Source: CAZUDO01 sp964618895 (lineage in GTDB: Bacteria; Desulfobacterota; Binatia; DP-6). Taken from it: DNA of 50,801 nucleotides. A model generated the notes under the pieces. It was given only the letters and a program-made list of their open reading frames with translations, was not told where the DNA came from and made no database searches. Where the stretch lies: the NCBI GenBank assembly GCA_964618895.1, contig CAZUDO010000049.1:1-50801 (forward strand), in the 5' to 3' direction. Each line of letters begins with the position of its first letter. Position 1 is the first letter of the stretch. Of this stretch, positions 28,777 to 37,151 are shown in pieces. The position numbers and the translations under genes are program-made.

Positions 28777-30414
28777 TCACCGCTTTACCTCCGCCCACGC
28801 GCGGCGGTAGTCGTCGAAGCTGTCGATCTCCATCCAGCCCTTGTGGATGTCGACCGCCGTCACCGCGTGCCCGCGGTCGATGAGCGCCTGCAGGATCTGG
28901 GTGGCACTGGCGCGCTCGAGGCCCTCGGCCCGGTTGCCCGCCAGCTCCTCGTGCACCTCCCGCAGCAGGGTGGCCCCGGACTCGGAGAACATCGCCATGC
29001 CGATGAACTCCCCATGGGCCTCGTCGGGCGGGACCTCGGGACCGATGCGGAGCACACGGCTGCCCCCCTCGGGGGCGACGAACCGCCGGCCGCCGGCCGG
29101 GGTCTCGGTGATCACCAGGTCGAGCGGTCCGGCCTGCGGCGGCAGCCCGGCGCGGTGGGCGTCGTGGAACGCCCGGTCGACCACCACCGCCACGTCGGCC
29201 TGCGTGCGCAGGAGCTTCTCCAGAATGGCCGGCTCGAAGATGATGTCGCCGTAGAGGAGGACGAACGGCTTGTTCAGCTCCGTCCGCGCCTGGAAGAGCG
29301 AGTACAGCTCGCCGGTCTCCCGAAAGCGGTCGTTGTCGACGAAGCGCACCCCGGGAACGGTCACCTGCTCCTTCCGATAGCCCCGCACCACCACCACGTC
29401 GCGCACCCCGCAGCCGTTCAGCGTGGCGACCTGGCGCTCCAGGATGGTGCTGCCCTTCACCTCGAGCATGGTCTTCGGCCGGTCCTGAATGAGCGGCATC
29501 AGCTGGGGCTCGAAGCCGGCGGCCAGGATGATCGCCCGGGGCGGCTCGCCACCGGCGAACAGGAACCGTTGCTCGTTGGCCTTCAGCTCGGGCACCCCGA
29601 CCAGGGCGTAGACATCCTCCAGCGGTGCGATGCGACCCTCGACGCTGGATAGCCGCCCGGTGGTCCGCATCTCCCCGAGCACGTCACGCATGGCGACAAT
29701 GGCGGCCCGGAGTGCCTGATTGGCGAAAATCGCCATGCGGAAGCCGGCGGCGCCCAGCTGCTCGCGGGTCACGGTGGGGTAGGTGGTCGGCACCGCCACC
29801 AGCGGCACCGCCCTGTCCCATGACCGGGAAAACTCCTCTAACTCGCTGAAATCATTGTGTTTTGAATGAACGAGAACGGCGTCGGCCCCGGCGTCGGCAT
29901 AGGCCCGGGCGCGGCGCAGGGCCTCGTCCTGGCCGAGGCCCACGATGAGGGCCTCGGTGCGCGCAATGACCACGAATCCGGGGTCGCGCCGGGCACTGCG
30001 CGCCGCCTCGATCTTGCGGGCGTGCTCCTCGACCGCCACCAGATCTCGCCGTACGCCGGCGTAGAAGCTGCACCGCTTGGGAAAATCGTTGTCCTCGATA
30101 CAGACGCCCGCGGCCCCGGCGCGTTCGAACTCGCCGATGGTGCGTATGACGTTGATAGCGTTACCGTAGCCGTTGTCGCAGTCGGCGATCACCGGGATGC
30201 CGACCGCGTCGACGATCCGCCGCACCGCCTCCAGCGTCTCGGTCAGGGTGAGGATGTTGGCATCGGGAACGGCCTGCACGGCCGAGATGCCGAACCCACT
30301 CGCCCAGATGGCATCGAATCCGGCCTCTTGGGCCAGCTTGGCCGAGAGGGCATCGTGCGCCCCGGCGGCCAGCACGACTCCCGGCTCGCGGAGCGACAGC
30401 CGCGCGTCTCCCAT
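28777..30414 (-). CDS. pepM: PEP mutase fused to a nucleotidyltransferase (PepM-PntC type)
   Basis: A 545-aa two-domain enzyme. Residues 5-285 are phosphoenolpyruvate mutase, which forms the carbon-phosphorus bond: Mg ligands in IADCDNGYGN (residues 76-85) and the PEP mutase signature EDNDFPKRCSFYAG (107-120). Residues 293-545 are a nucleotidyltransferase with AIILAAGFEPQLMPLIQDRP and the Pro-Lys pair at 313-314, the acidic LLYGDIIF and a C-terminal GWMEIDSFDDY. PepM fused to a cytidylyltransferase (PntC) is known in bacteria that make CMP-activated aminoethylphosphonate. The ATG at 30412-30414 follows GAGGGG. It is the first gene of the operon, divergent from hpnJ. Confidence 0.92.
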   Translation of the reverse strand: MGDARLSLREPGVVLAAGAHDALSAKLAQEAGFDAIWASGFGISAVQAVPDANILTLTETLEAVRRIVDAVGIPVIADCDNGYGNAINVIRTIGEFERAGAAGVCIEDNDFPKRCSFYAGVRRDLVAVEEHARKIEAARSARRDPGFVVIARTEALIVGLGQDEALRRARAYADAGADAVLVHSKHNDFSELEEFSRSWDRAVPLVAVPTTYPTVTREQLGAAGFRMAIFANQALRAAIVAMRDVLGEMRTTGRLSSVEGRIAPLEDVYALVGVPELKANEQRFLFAGGEPPRAIILAAGFEPQLMPLIQDRPKTMLEVKGSTILERQVATLNGCGVRDVVVVRGYRKEQVTVPGVRFVDNDRFRETGELYSLFQARTELNKPFVLLYGDIIFEPAILEKLLRTQADVAVVVDRAFHDAHRAGLPPQAGPLDLVITETPAGGRRFVAPEGGSRVLRIGPEVPPDEAHGEFIGMAMFSESGATLLREVHEELAGNRAEGLERASATQILQALIDRGHAVTAVDIHKGWMEIDSFDDYRRAWAEVKR

Positions 30415-30573
30415 CAGCGTTCCCCTCTCCGGAAGGCGCCGCTTATAGCCCGCGGCGCGCTGCCGGCGCAAGGCGTTCTTCTGTGCAATACATCGTCACA
30501 GGCCGGGGCTACCTTGCACGCCACGATGTGGTCATGTAGCTGGCGCCATTGACCGCGCGGTCAAGCGCACGAG
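30415..30573. promoter_or_regulatory. Divergent promoter region pepM/hpnJ with a 16-bp palindrome
   Basis: The 159-bp gap drives both the phosphonate operon and hpnJ-hpnI. TTGACCGCGCGGTCAA (30549-30564) is a perfect palindrome 9 bp upstream of the hpnJ ATG. The size and symmetry are like TetR-family operators. No clear -10/-35 pair was found. Confidence 0.55.
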
Positions 30574-32007
30574 ATGCGGACCCTGTTCCTGAATCCCCCC
30601 TCGTACGACGACTTCGACGGCGGCGCGGGCTCGCGCTACCAGGCCAAGCGCGAGGTGTGGTCGTTCTGGTACCCCACCTGGCTCTGCTACCCGGCGGGGA
30701 TGCTACCGGGGGCCCGCGTGCTCGACGCCCCGCCGCTCGGCCTGTCGGTCGAGGAGACGGTGCGTATCGCACGCGACTACGACCACGTGGTGGTGCACAC
30801 CAGCACGCCGTCGTTCCGGGCCGACGTGCGCACCGCCCGCGCGCTCAAGGACGCCAGGCCCGACACTGTGATCGGGTTCGTCGGCGGGCACGTGACCACC
30901 ATGGCCGAGGAGTCCCTGCGCACCGCGCCCGTCATCGACTACGTCGCCCGCAAGGAGTTCGACCTGGCGGTGGTGGCCGTCGCCGAGGGCCACGCGTTTG
31001 CGGACGTGAAGGGCATCAGCTTTCGCCACGGCGGCACGGTGGTGCACACCCAGGAGCCGCCACCGCTCACCACCGCGGAGCTCGACGCGCTGCCCTTTGT
31101 CACCGAGGTCTACGAGCGCGACCTCGACTACCGCCAGTACAACAGCCCCTATTGCCAGTACCCCTACGTGTCGCTCTACACCGGGCGCGGCTGCCCGGCG
31201 CGCTGTACCTTCTGCCTGTGGCCCCAGGTCACCACCGGCCACACCTACCGCGTGCGCAGCGCCGGCAACGTGCTCGAGGAGGTGGCGCACATGAAGCGGC
31301 GCTTCCCGGCGATGAAGGAGCTCTTCTTCGACGACGACACCTTCACCGCCGACCCGCGCCGGGCGTGCGAGATCGCCAGGGGACTCGGCACGATGGGCAT
31401 CACGTGGTCCACCAACTCGCGCGCCAACGTCGACCGCGACACCCTGAAGACGCTCAAGGACGGCGGGCTCCGCCTGTTCGTGGTCGGCTACGAGTCCGGC
31501 AACCAGACCATTTTGAAGAACATCAAGAAGGGCGTGAGCGTCGAGCGTGCCCGGCGCTTCACCACCGACTGCCACCAGCTCGGCATCCTGATCCACGGCA
31601 CGTTCATCCTGGGCCTGCCCGGCGAGACCCGGGCCTCGATCGAAGAGACCATCCGCTTCGCCCAGGAGATGAACCCCGAGACGCTGCAGGTGTCACTCGC
31701 GGCGCCGTATCCGGGAACGCACTTCCATGACTACGTCACCACCAACAAGTTCCTCACCGTCGACAGCCTGGTGGACGAGACCGGCTACCAGAAGTGCACG
31801 GTCTCCTATCCGGAGGTGTCGGCCGACGAGATCTTCAAGGCCGTCGAGACCTTCTACCGCCGCTACTACTTCCGTCCGCGCTACATCTGGAAGTCGGTGA
31901 AGAAGATGGCGGGCAGCCGCGAGGAGGCCAAGCGGCTGCTCGGCGAGGGGGTGCAGTTCCTCGGCGCGATGCGCAAGCGGCGGAAGATCGCCGGGCTGCA
32001 CGCCTGA
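30574..32007 (+). CDS. hpnJ: HpnJ, hopanoid cyclitol-ether radical SAM protein
   Basis: A 477-aa B12-binding-domain radical SAM enzyme. Residues about 60-165 form the cobalamin-binding-like Rossmann domain (FVGGHVTTMAEESLR). The radical SAM cluster cysteines are Cys207, Cys211 and Cys214 in GRGCPARCTFC, followed by LFFDDDTFTADP and FVVGYESGNQTILKNIKKG typical of HpnJ. HpnJ acts with HpnI and HpnK in Burkholderia to turn a glucosaminyl bacteriohopanetetrol into the cyclitol ether. Here hpnJ is followed by hpnI after one base, while hpnK is on the opposite strand. The ATG at 30574 is the only good start. Confidence 0.93.
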   Translation: MRTLFLNPPSYDDFDGGAGSRYQAKREVWSFWYPTWLCYPAGMLPGARVLDAPPLGLSVEETVRIARDYDHVVVHTSTPSFRADVRTARALKDARPDTVIGFVGGHVTTMAEESLRTAPVIDYVARKEFDLAVVAVAEGHAFADVKGISFRHGGTVVHTQEPPPLTTAELDALPFVTEVYERDLDYRQYNSPYCQYPYVSLYTGRGCPARCTFCLWPQVTTGHTYRVRSAGNVLEEVAHMKRRFPAMKELFFDDDTFTADPRRACEIARGLGTMGITWSTNSRANVDRDTLKTLKDGGLRLFVVGYESGNQTILKNIKKGVSVERARRFTTDCHQLGILIHGTFILGLPGETRASIEETIRFAQEMNPETLQVSLAAPYPGTHFHDYVTTNKFLTVDSLVDETGYQKCTVSYPEVSADEIFKAVETFYRRYYFRPRYIWKSVKKMAGSREEAKRLLGEGVQFLGAMRKRRKIAGLHA

Positions 32008-32008
32008 C

Positions 32009-33205
32009 ATGGCGATCGTCGCCGGGCTCGCTCTCGGCTGTTCGGCGATCGCCGGAAGCTACCAGCTCTTGCAGTGGTTCGCCGCCTGGCGGTTCCTCCG
32101 GCGCGCGCGCCACGGCGGCCGGCGCCGGATTGGCGATGATCGCCGGCTGCCGCCGGTGACGGTCCTCAAGCCGCTGAAGGGGCCCGGCGTGGAACTGTAC
32201 GAGAACCTGGCGAGCTTCTGCCGCCAGGACTATCCCGCGTTCCAGATCGTGTGTGGCGTCGAGGATGCGGACGATCCCGCCGTACGGGTCGTCCGCCGGC
32301 TGCGCCACGACTTCCCCCGCGTACCCATCGTGCTGGCCATCGATCGGGCGCCCGGGACGAACCGGAAAGTCGCCAACCTGTGCCAGATGATGCGCCACGC
32401 GCGGCACGACGTGCTGGTGCTGAGCGACGCCGACATCCGCGTCCGCCCGGACTACCTGCGCACGTTGGTGGCCCCGCTGCTCGACCCGACGGTGGGGCTC
32501 ACGACCTGTCTCTACCGTGCCCTCGCCCCACCCGGGATGCCGGCGGTGGTGGAGGCCCTGTCGATCAACACGGACTTCACGCCGATGGTCATGACGGCGC
32601 AGCTCGTGGAACCGTTCGGGTACGCCTTCGGCGCCTCGATTGCCGTCAAACGCGCGGCACTCGAGCACGTCGGCGGCTTCGCTGCCATCGCTGACTACCT
32701 GGCCGACGACTACGAGCTCGGCCACCGCGTCGCGCACGCCGGCTACGGCCTGGTCCTGGTGCCGTACGTGGTCGACACCGTGCTCGACGCGCGCACGTGC
32801 TCCGACGTGTGGCGCCACCAGCTCCGCTGGGCACGCACCTACCGCGCCTGCCGGCCAGTGGGCTGGTTCGCGACCATCCTGACGCAGGCCACGTTCTGGG
32901 GTGTGGTGTCGTACCTGGCCACGGCGGGATCGCCGGCGGGCTGGATCGCGCTCGCCGGGACGGTCGGCGCACGGCTGGTCGGCCTGGCCGGCGTCCTCGG
33001 GCTGCTGGGGGACCGGCACACGCTGCGCTGGCTCTGGCTCGTCCCGGGGAAAGACCTGGCCGCCACGCTCGTGTGGGCGACGGCGTTCCTCGGCCGCGAG
33101 GTGACCTGGAGCGGGGAGCGCCTGCGCATCGAGGCGGACGGGCGGCTGGTCTCACTCGACGACGCGGAGCCCGACACCTACCAGGACACCAGCGCGGCCG
33201 TGTAG
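32009..33205 (+). CDS. hpnI: HpnI, hopanoid N-acetylglucosaminyltransferase
   Basis: A 398-aa membrane glycosyltransferase of family 2, ceramide-glucosyltransferase type. An N-terminal membrane helix is followed by the catalytic domain with PPVTVLKPLKG, the metal motif VLSDADIRV, the acceptor Asp region DYLADDYELG, and QLRWARTYR, the Q(Q/R)xRW motif. Two or three C-terminal membrane helices finish the protein. HpnI adds N-acetylglucosamine to bacteriohopanetetrol. The one-base gap to hpnJ implies a shared transcript. Confidence 0.92.
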   Translation: MAIVAGLALGCSAIAGSYQLLQWFAAWRFLRRARHGGRRRIGDDRRLPPVTVLKPLKGPGVELYENLASFCRQDYPAFQIVCGVEDADDPAVRVVRRLRHDFPRVPIVLAIDRAPGTNRKVANLCQMMRHARHDVLVLSDADIRVRPDYLRTLVAPLLDPTVGLTTCLYRALAPPGMPAVVEALSINTDFTPMVMTAQLVEPFGYAFGASIAVKRAALEHVGGFAAIADYLADDYELGHRVAHAGYGLVLVPYVVDTVLDARTCSDVWRHQLRWARTYRACRPVGWFATILTQATFWGVVSYLATAGSPAGWIALAGTVGARLVGLAGVLGLLGDRHTLRWLWLVPGKDLAATLVWATAFLGREVTWSGERLRIEADGRLVSLDDAEPDTYQDTSAAV

Positions 33206-33302
33206 GGCCGACGCGCCGGACAACACCAGTGCGGCGAACCCCAGGCGGCCAGGCGAGCGCAACGGGTGCGCCCATCTCACGGCCCCGCGTCGAGAGCAAG
33301 CG

Positions 33303-34205
33303 CTAGCGCGCGCCGTTCGACCGCGCGAGCTGTGCGTAGCTGGTCAGCTCTACGCCCGCCCGGTCGAGCGCCGCACGCACGCGCGCGCTCGTGAGCGCGG
33401 CCAGCTCGCCCGCGTGGTCGTAGCCCGGCTGGTCGGGTGCCAGCGTCGCGGGGGCGCGCTCGGCTGGATGGCAATAGAGCTCGGTCACGCCCGCCGGCAG
33501 CTCGCGCACCACGGCCAACAGGTACGCCTCGTCGACGTGTCCCGTCTGATGCATGCCGAGCACGCGGTCGGCGACCACGATGCCGGCCGCGCGCAACCGC
33601 GGTGCCGCCCAGGCAGCCAGGGCCCGGAACACTGTCCCCTCGGCAACCTTGCGCGCGATCCGGCGACGGTCGTGGCGCAGCGCCGCGCCCAGGTCCTCCC
33701 GCGCCACGCGGATGGCCCGGATGCCGTAGCGCGGAGCCAGCTCGAGCAGGATGGGCAGCACCATGGGATGGAGGTGCATGTGCAGGTGCCCGTCGACGTG
33801 CGCGAGCGGGAGCCCCGTCGCCCGGAACGCGTCCAGCTGCGCGGTGATCTCGCGCCGCAGCGCCGTCCGGCCCGCGCCGCGGGCGCAGTGCCACGCATAC
33901 CGGAACCCGAGCGCCACCGGCTGGCGGCCGAACGTGCCGCCGGCGGTCACCAGGTGGGGGATGTCCGCCGGCGGGGCGGCCGGACGACCCTGCGCGAGCA
34001 CCAGGTGAAGACCCACGGCCAGGCCCGGATGGGCGTGCGCTCGTGCGACCGCATCGGCCGCGGCGGCGCCGGTCACCATCAGGCTGGTCGCGGTCAGGAT
34101 GCCGTCGCGGTGCGCGCGCACGACGGCGGTGTTGATCTCCGGTGCGGCGCCGAAGTCGTCGCCGCTCACGATGAGCCATCGCCGCGCGCCGTCTACGCCG
34201 GCCAT
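33303..34205 (-). CDS. hpnK: HpnK, YdjC-like hopanoid deacetylase
   Basis: A 300-aa YdjC/ChbG-family carbohydrate deacetylase. The metal site is built from LIVSGDDFGAAPEINTAVVR (Asp-Asp near the N terminus) and LAHVDGHLHMHLHPMVL (His residues), with CHPAE near the C terminus. HpnK removes the acetyl group from N-acetylglucosaminyl bacteriohopanetetrol before HpnJ acts. Unlike many clusters it is convergent with hpnI (97-bp gap) and its ATG lies 13 bp inside the end of the upstream exonuclease gene. It therefore probably depends on the promoter of that gene. Confidence 0.9.
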   Translation of the reverse strand: MAGVDGARRWLIVSGDDFGAAPEINTAVVRAHRDGILTATSLMVTGAAAADAVARAHAHPGLAVGLHLVLAQGRPAAPPADIPHLVTAGGTFGRQPVALGFRYAWHCARGAGRTALRREITAQLDAFRATGLPLAHVDGHLHMHLHPMVLPILLELAPRYGIRAIRVAREDLGAALRHDRRRIARKVAEGTVFRALAAWAAPRLRAAGIVVADRVLGMHQTGHVDEAYLLAVVRELPAGVTELYCHPAERAPATLAPDQPGYDHAGELAALTSARVRAALDRAGVELTSYAQLARSNGAR

Positions 34206-36091
34206 TCGATGGCGGGCAACGCGCCGGGAAGGCCGAAGTCGCGCGCTGTGACCGTGATCTCCTCCAGACGCTCGACAATAGAGTCGGGCCCGTCGAGCGG
34301 GAGGAGCATGCCCTCGCGCCGCGACCGATCGCGCAGCCAGGCGGCGATGATGGTGGTGCCGTCCACGTCCTCGCGGCCGATGGGCGCGTTCTCGTACCGG
34401 GCCCAACGCTCGCGCACCAGGTCGACCACGGCCGCCAGATCGCGCGTGGCGGTGACCCGGGTCTCGACCGCGAGCCGGCCGCCGAGCACCCCGTACACCA
34501 GCATCGCGTCGCGCTCGACGGTGGGCAGCAGGACGAGGAAGTTCTGGCGGGCCAGGATCCAGGCCACCCGCTCGCGCTGTTGCTGCAGGGTCTCCAGGAA
34601 GGTGATGTCGCGCTGCACGCCACCCGCCGCCTCGAAGCGGAGCTCGTCCGCGAGCTGATCGCGGCGCGCGCCCAGGCGGGCCAGGACGCTGGTGTCATTG
34701 GCCGACACGAAGGCGAGGAACTCGTCCACCTGCCGCCGGTAGTCGGCTTCTTCGACCCGCGCCGCGCACGGCGCGGTGCACGTACCGACCTGCCCGGAGA
34801 GACACGGCGACACCTCCGGGGACGGCGCGAGCCGTCCCGGGCAGGTGCGCAATCCGAACAGCCGACCGAGCACGCCGAGCGCATGCTCCGCCCGCTCGCG
34901 GCTGGCGAACGGCCCCACGTACGTCGCCCGGTCGGCCGCCAGGCGTTCGGTCACCTGCAGGCGGGGAAAGGGATCGTGCGCGTTGAGCTTGAGAAAGCCC
35001 ACCCGGGGTAAGTGTTTCCGTTGCCGGTTGTAGGGCGGTTTCAGCTCCCGGATGTGCCGGGCCTCGAGCAGCGACGCCGCCAGCTCGGAGCCGGTTTCAT
35101 GGATGCGCAGGTCGTACACGTGCCGGATGAGGTCGAGGACACGCGCCGAGTGCCCGCGCGAGTTGGCGAAGTACGACGCCAGGCGCTCACGCAGGCGGAC
35201 GGCCTTGCCGACGTAGAGCAGCCGGCCGTCGGCGCCGAGCAGATGGTACACGCCCGGCGTCGCCGGCACCTGCTCCAGGCGACTACGCGGGATGTGCACC
35301 TCGAACCGGCGCCCGTCGGCGGCGCGATGCTGGAAGTCGAGGAGTTCGTCGATCCGTTCGATGCCATGCTCGCGCGCGCGCTCCAGGAAGACGCACAGGA
35401 TCTCGGCCGTGATGCGGGCGTCGGCGAGCCCACGGTGGCGGTCGACGCAGCCGATGCCGAGCGCCGCCGCGACCGCGTCGAGGGAACGGTGGCGCAACTC
35501 GGGGAGCAGCCGCCGGGCCAGGCGGAGCGTGCACACGGCCTGCACCTGGAGCGCGCTGCCCAGCAGCGCGAGGTGGGCGGCGTTCAGATGCCCCACGTCG
35601 AACGGCGCATTGTGCGCGACCACGACTGCCGTGCCCGCAAAGGCCAGAAAGCGGGGCAGGGCCTCGGCGATGGCCGGGGCGTCGGCCACCATGGCGTCGG
35701 TGATGCCGGTCAGGCGCTGGACGAACGGCGGGATGGGCCGGCCGGGGTTCACCAGGGTGGTGAAGGTTTCTGCCAGGGCCCCGCGCACGACACGGACGGC
35801 GCCGATCTCGGTGATGCCGCTGGCGGCAGGGGCACCACCGGTCGTTTCGAGATCGACCACCACGAACTCGACCTCGGACAGCGGCCGGGCGAGCGTATCG
35901 TGCGCCCGCACGCGCCAGTGCCCGGTATCGGTGTCGAAGCGGAAGCGGGCATCGTTGCCGAGCAGCGTGGTCAGGAACCGCCCGCCGAACTCCGGGTCGT
36001 TCCCGCGCGCCGTGAACACCAGGTCGAGCAGCTCCACGGAAGGCGCGCCGGCCGGCCGTTCGGCCAGGTACTCGTACAGCCGCTGCCGCAT
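34193..36091 (-). CDS. DnaQ-type exonuclease fused to a UvrC-like GIY-YIG nuclease
   Basis: A 632-aa protein. After a short N-terminal helical domain, residues about 74-235 form a DEDDh 3'-5' exonuclease: VVVDLETTGG (Asp80, Glu82), VVAHNAPFDVGHL, and HRGLADARITAEI with the catalytic His. From about residue 283 comes a GIY-YIG domain (PGVYHLLGADGRLLYVGKAV, then RLRERLASYF) and a UvrC-type C-terminal part with a Cys cluster (CPGRLAPSPEVSPCLSGQVG and CTAPC). DnaQ/UvrC-like fusions of this kind occur in several phyla and are thought to act in DNA repair. The ATG at 36089-36091 follows GGGGAGG. Confidence 0.88.
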   Translation of the reverse strand: MRQRLYEYLAERPAGAPSVELLDLVFTARGNDPEFGGRFLTTLLGNDARFRFDTDTGHWRVRAHDTLARPLSEVEFVVVDLETTGGAPAASGITEIGAVRVVRGALAETFTTLVNPGRPIPPFVQRLTGITDAMVADAPAIAEALPRFLAFAGTAVVVAHNAPFDVGHLNAAHLALLGSALQVQAVCTLRLARRLLPELRHRSLDAVAAALGIGCVDRHRGLADARITAEILCVFLERAREHGIERIDELLDFQHRAADGRRFEVHIPRSRLEQVPATPGVYHLLGADGRLLYVGKAVRLRERLASYFANSRGHSARVLDLIRHVYDLRIHETGSELAASLLEARHIRELKPPYNRQRKHLPRVGFLKLNAHDPFPRLQVTERLAADRATYVGPFASRERAEHALGVLGRLFGLRTCPGRLAPSPEVSPCLSGQVGTCTAPCAARVEEADYRRQVDEFLAFVSANDTSVLARLGARRDQLADELRFEAAGGVQRDITFLETLQQQRERVAWILARQNFLVLLPTVERDAMLVYGVLGGRLAVETRVTATRDLAAVVDLVRERWARYENAPIGREDVDGTTIIAAWLRDRSRREGMLLPLDGPDSIVERLEEITVTARDFGLPGALPAIEWPA

Positions 36092-36110
36092 CCCGCCTCC
36101 CCGTCGCGCG

Positions 36111-36911
36111 CTAGAAGGTGAAGAACCCCCGCTTCTTGGTGGGCGCGCCGGGCGCCTTCTCGCGCGTCGCGATCGCCCGCAGCTCGTCCTCGAAGCGCTC
36201 GATCTCGCCCCGCTGCTTGTCCTCGAACTGCTCGAGCTCGCGCCGCCGGCGCTCGTGCAACGCCTCGAACGCCGTCGTCCACTTACCGTGGAAGCGCGCC
36301 AGGGCCTCCTCGACGGCACGCACCATGCTCAGGGTGGGGACGAGCGAGCCCTGGCAATGCGGGCAGTAGAACACCACCCCGGCCCGGTAGTACTGGAACG
36401 GCACGGTGTAGTCGCCGCTGCAGTGATAGCAGCGGATGGGGATCTCCCACTCGTCGGGCGACGGGATGGCGAGCCCGACGGCGTCGTCGGCCGGGGCTGC
36501 CGGGGCAGCGGCCGGGGCTGCCGGGGCAGCGGGCGATGCCGCGGCGGCCGGTGCGGCCCCGCCTTCGCCGGCGCCTTCCTTCTTGAAGCGCGACGGCGCG
36601 TCGTCGGGGATGCCCTCGCCCGGGTGGAGCACTCGCGCCCGTGCCAGCAGCACGTCGTGCGTCTCCGGGATGTCGGGGTTGGGCACGCAGCAGTCGACCG
36701 GACAGACCGCCGCACATGCTTCCTGGTCGTGAAAGCCGACGCACTCGGTGCATTTCTCGGGGACGATGTAGAAGATGTCGTTCGAGAGCGCGGCGTGCAT
36801 GCCGCCGTCCTGCGCCTGCCACTCGACACCGCCCTGGTAGATGGCAGTGTTCGGGCACTCGGGCTCGCAGGCCCCGCAGTTGATGCACTCGCTGGTGATC
36901 ATCGTCGCCAT
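36111..36911 (-). CDS. 2[4Fe-4S] ferredoxin fused to a zinc-ribbon and coiled-coil tail
   Basis: A 266-aa protein. The N-terminal 80 residues are a YfhL/Allochromatium-type ferredoxin: CINCGACEPECP and CTECVGFHDQEACAAVCPVD give the two [4Fe-4S] clusters. A Pro/Ala linker (about 110-145) leads to a CxxC...CxxC zinc-ribbon-like segment (RCYHCSGDYTVPFQYYRAGV and FYCPHC). A charged coiled coil follows (RRRRELEQFEDKQRGEIERF). The tail beyond the ferredoxin is not part of usual ferredoxins and may dock it to a partner. The ATG at 36909-36911 lacks a clear ribosome site; a GTG 18 bases upstream is an alternative. It lies upstream of the exonuclease gene on the same strand. Confidence 0.82.
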   Translation of the reverse strand: MATMITSECINCGACEPECPNTAIYQGGVEWQAQDGGMHAALSNDIFYIVPEKCTECVGFHDQEACAAVCPVDCCVPNPDIPETHDVLLARARVLHPGEGIPDDAPSRFKKEGAGEGGAAPAAAASPAAPAAPAAAPAAPADDAVGLAIPSPDEWEIPIRCYHCSGDYTVPFQYYRAGVVFYCPHCQGSLVPTLSMVRAVEEALARFHGKWTTAFEALHERRRRELEQFEDKQRGEIERFEDELRAIATREKAPGAPTKKRGFFTF

Positions 36912-37016
36912 GGGGAGTCGAAATACCACTCGCTCGACGCGCGGTTCAAACCGGCCCGGGCACGCGCTGGACCTCCCGGCGATCTTGGGCTACCCACGTT
37001 CCACCGTATGAGTAGC

Positions 37017-37140
37017 GACGGCCAAAGCCGTCCCCACCAGCGCTAGCTCCGCTCCGGACCGGCTCGACTTCGCCCGGAGCGGGGGAGGTCTGAGCATGGC
37101 CACTGCACACATCGTCGGCAGGTGCTTCCTTGCGGCCCGG
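37017..37140 (+). promoter_or_regulatory. Structured 5' leader of mgtE
   Basis: The leader has two strong hairpins: GACGGC-CAAA-GCCGTC (37017-37032) and CCGCTCCGG-N16-CCGGAGCGG (37049-37082). A third, weaker pairing joins the two GGCC blocks around 37098-37138. It may regulate mgtE in response to Mg, but it does not fit the M-box or another class I can name. Confidence 0.4.
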
Positions 37141-37151
37141 GGAGGGGTGTC

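Noticed and set aside
37041..37150. Possible M-box (ykoK) magnesium riboswitch upstream of mgtE
   Set aside because: GGAGGTCTGAGC and GGCCACTGC recall parts of the M-box, but the remaining conserved elements and their spacing are missing. I kept only a general structured-leader call.
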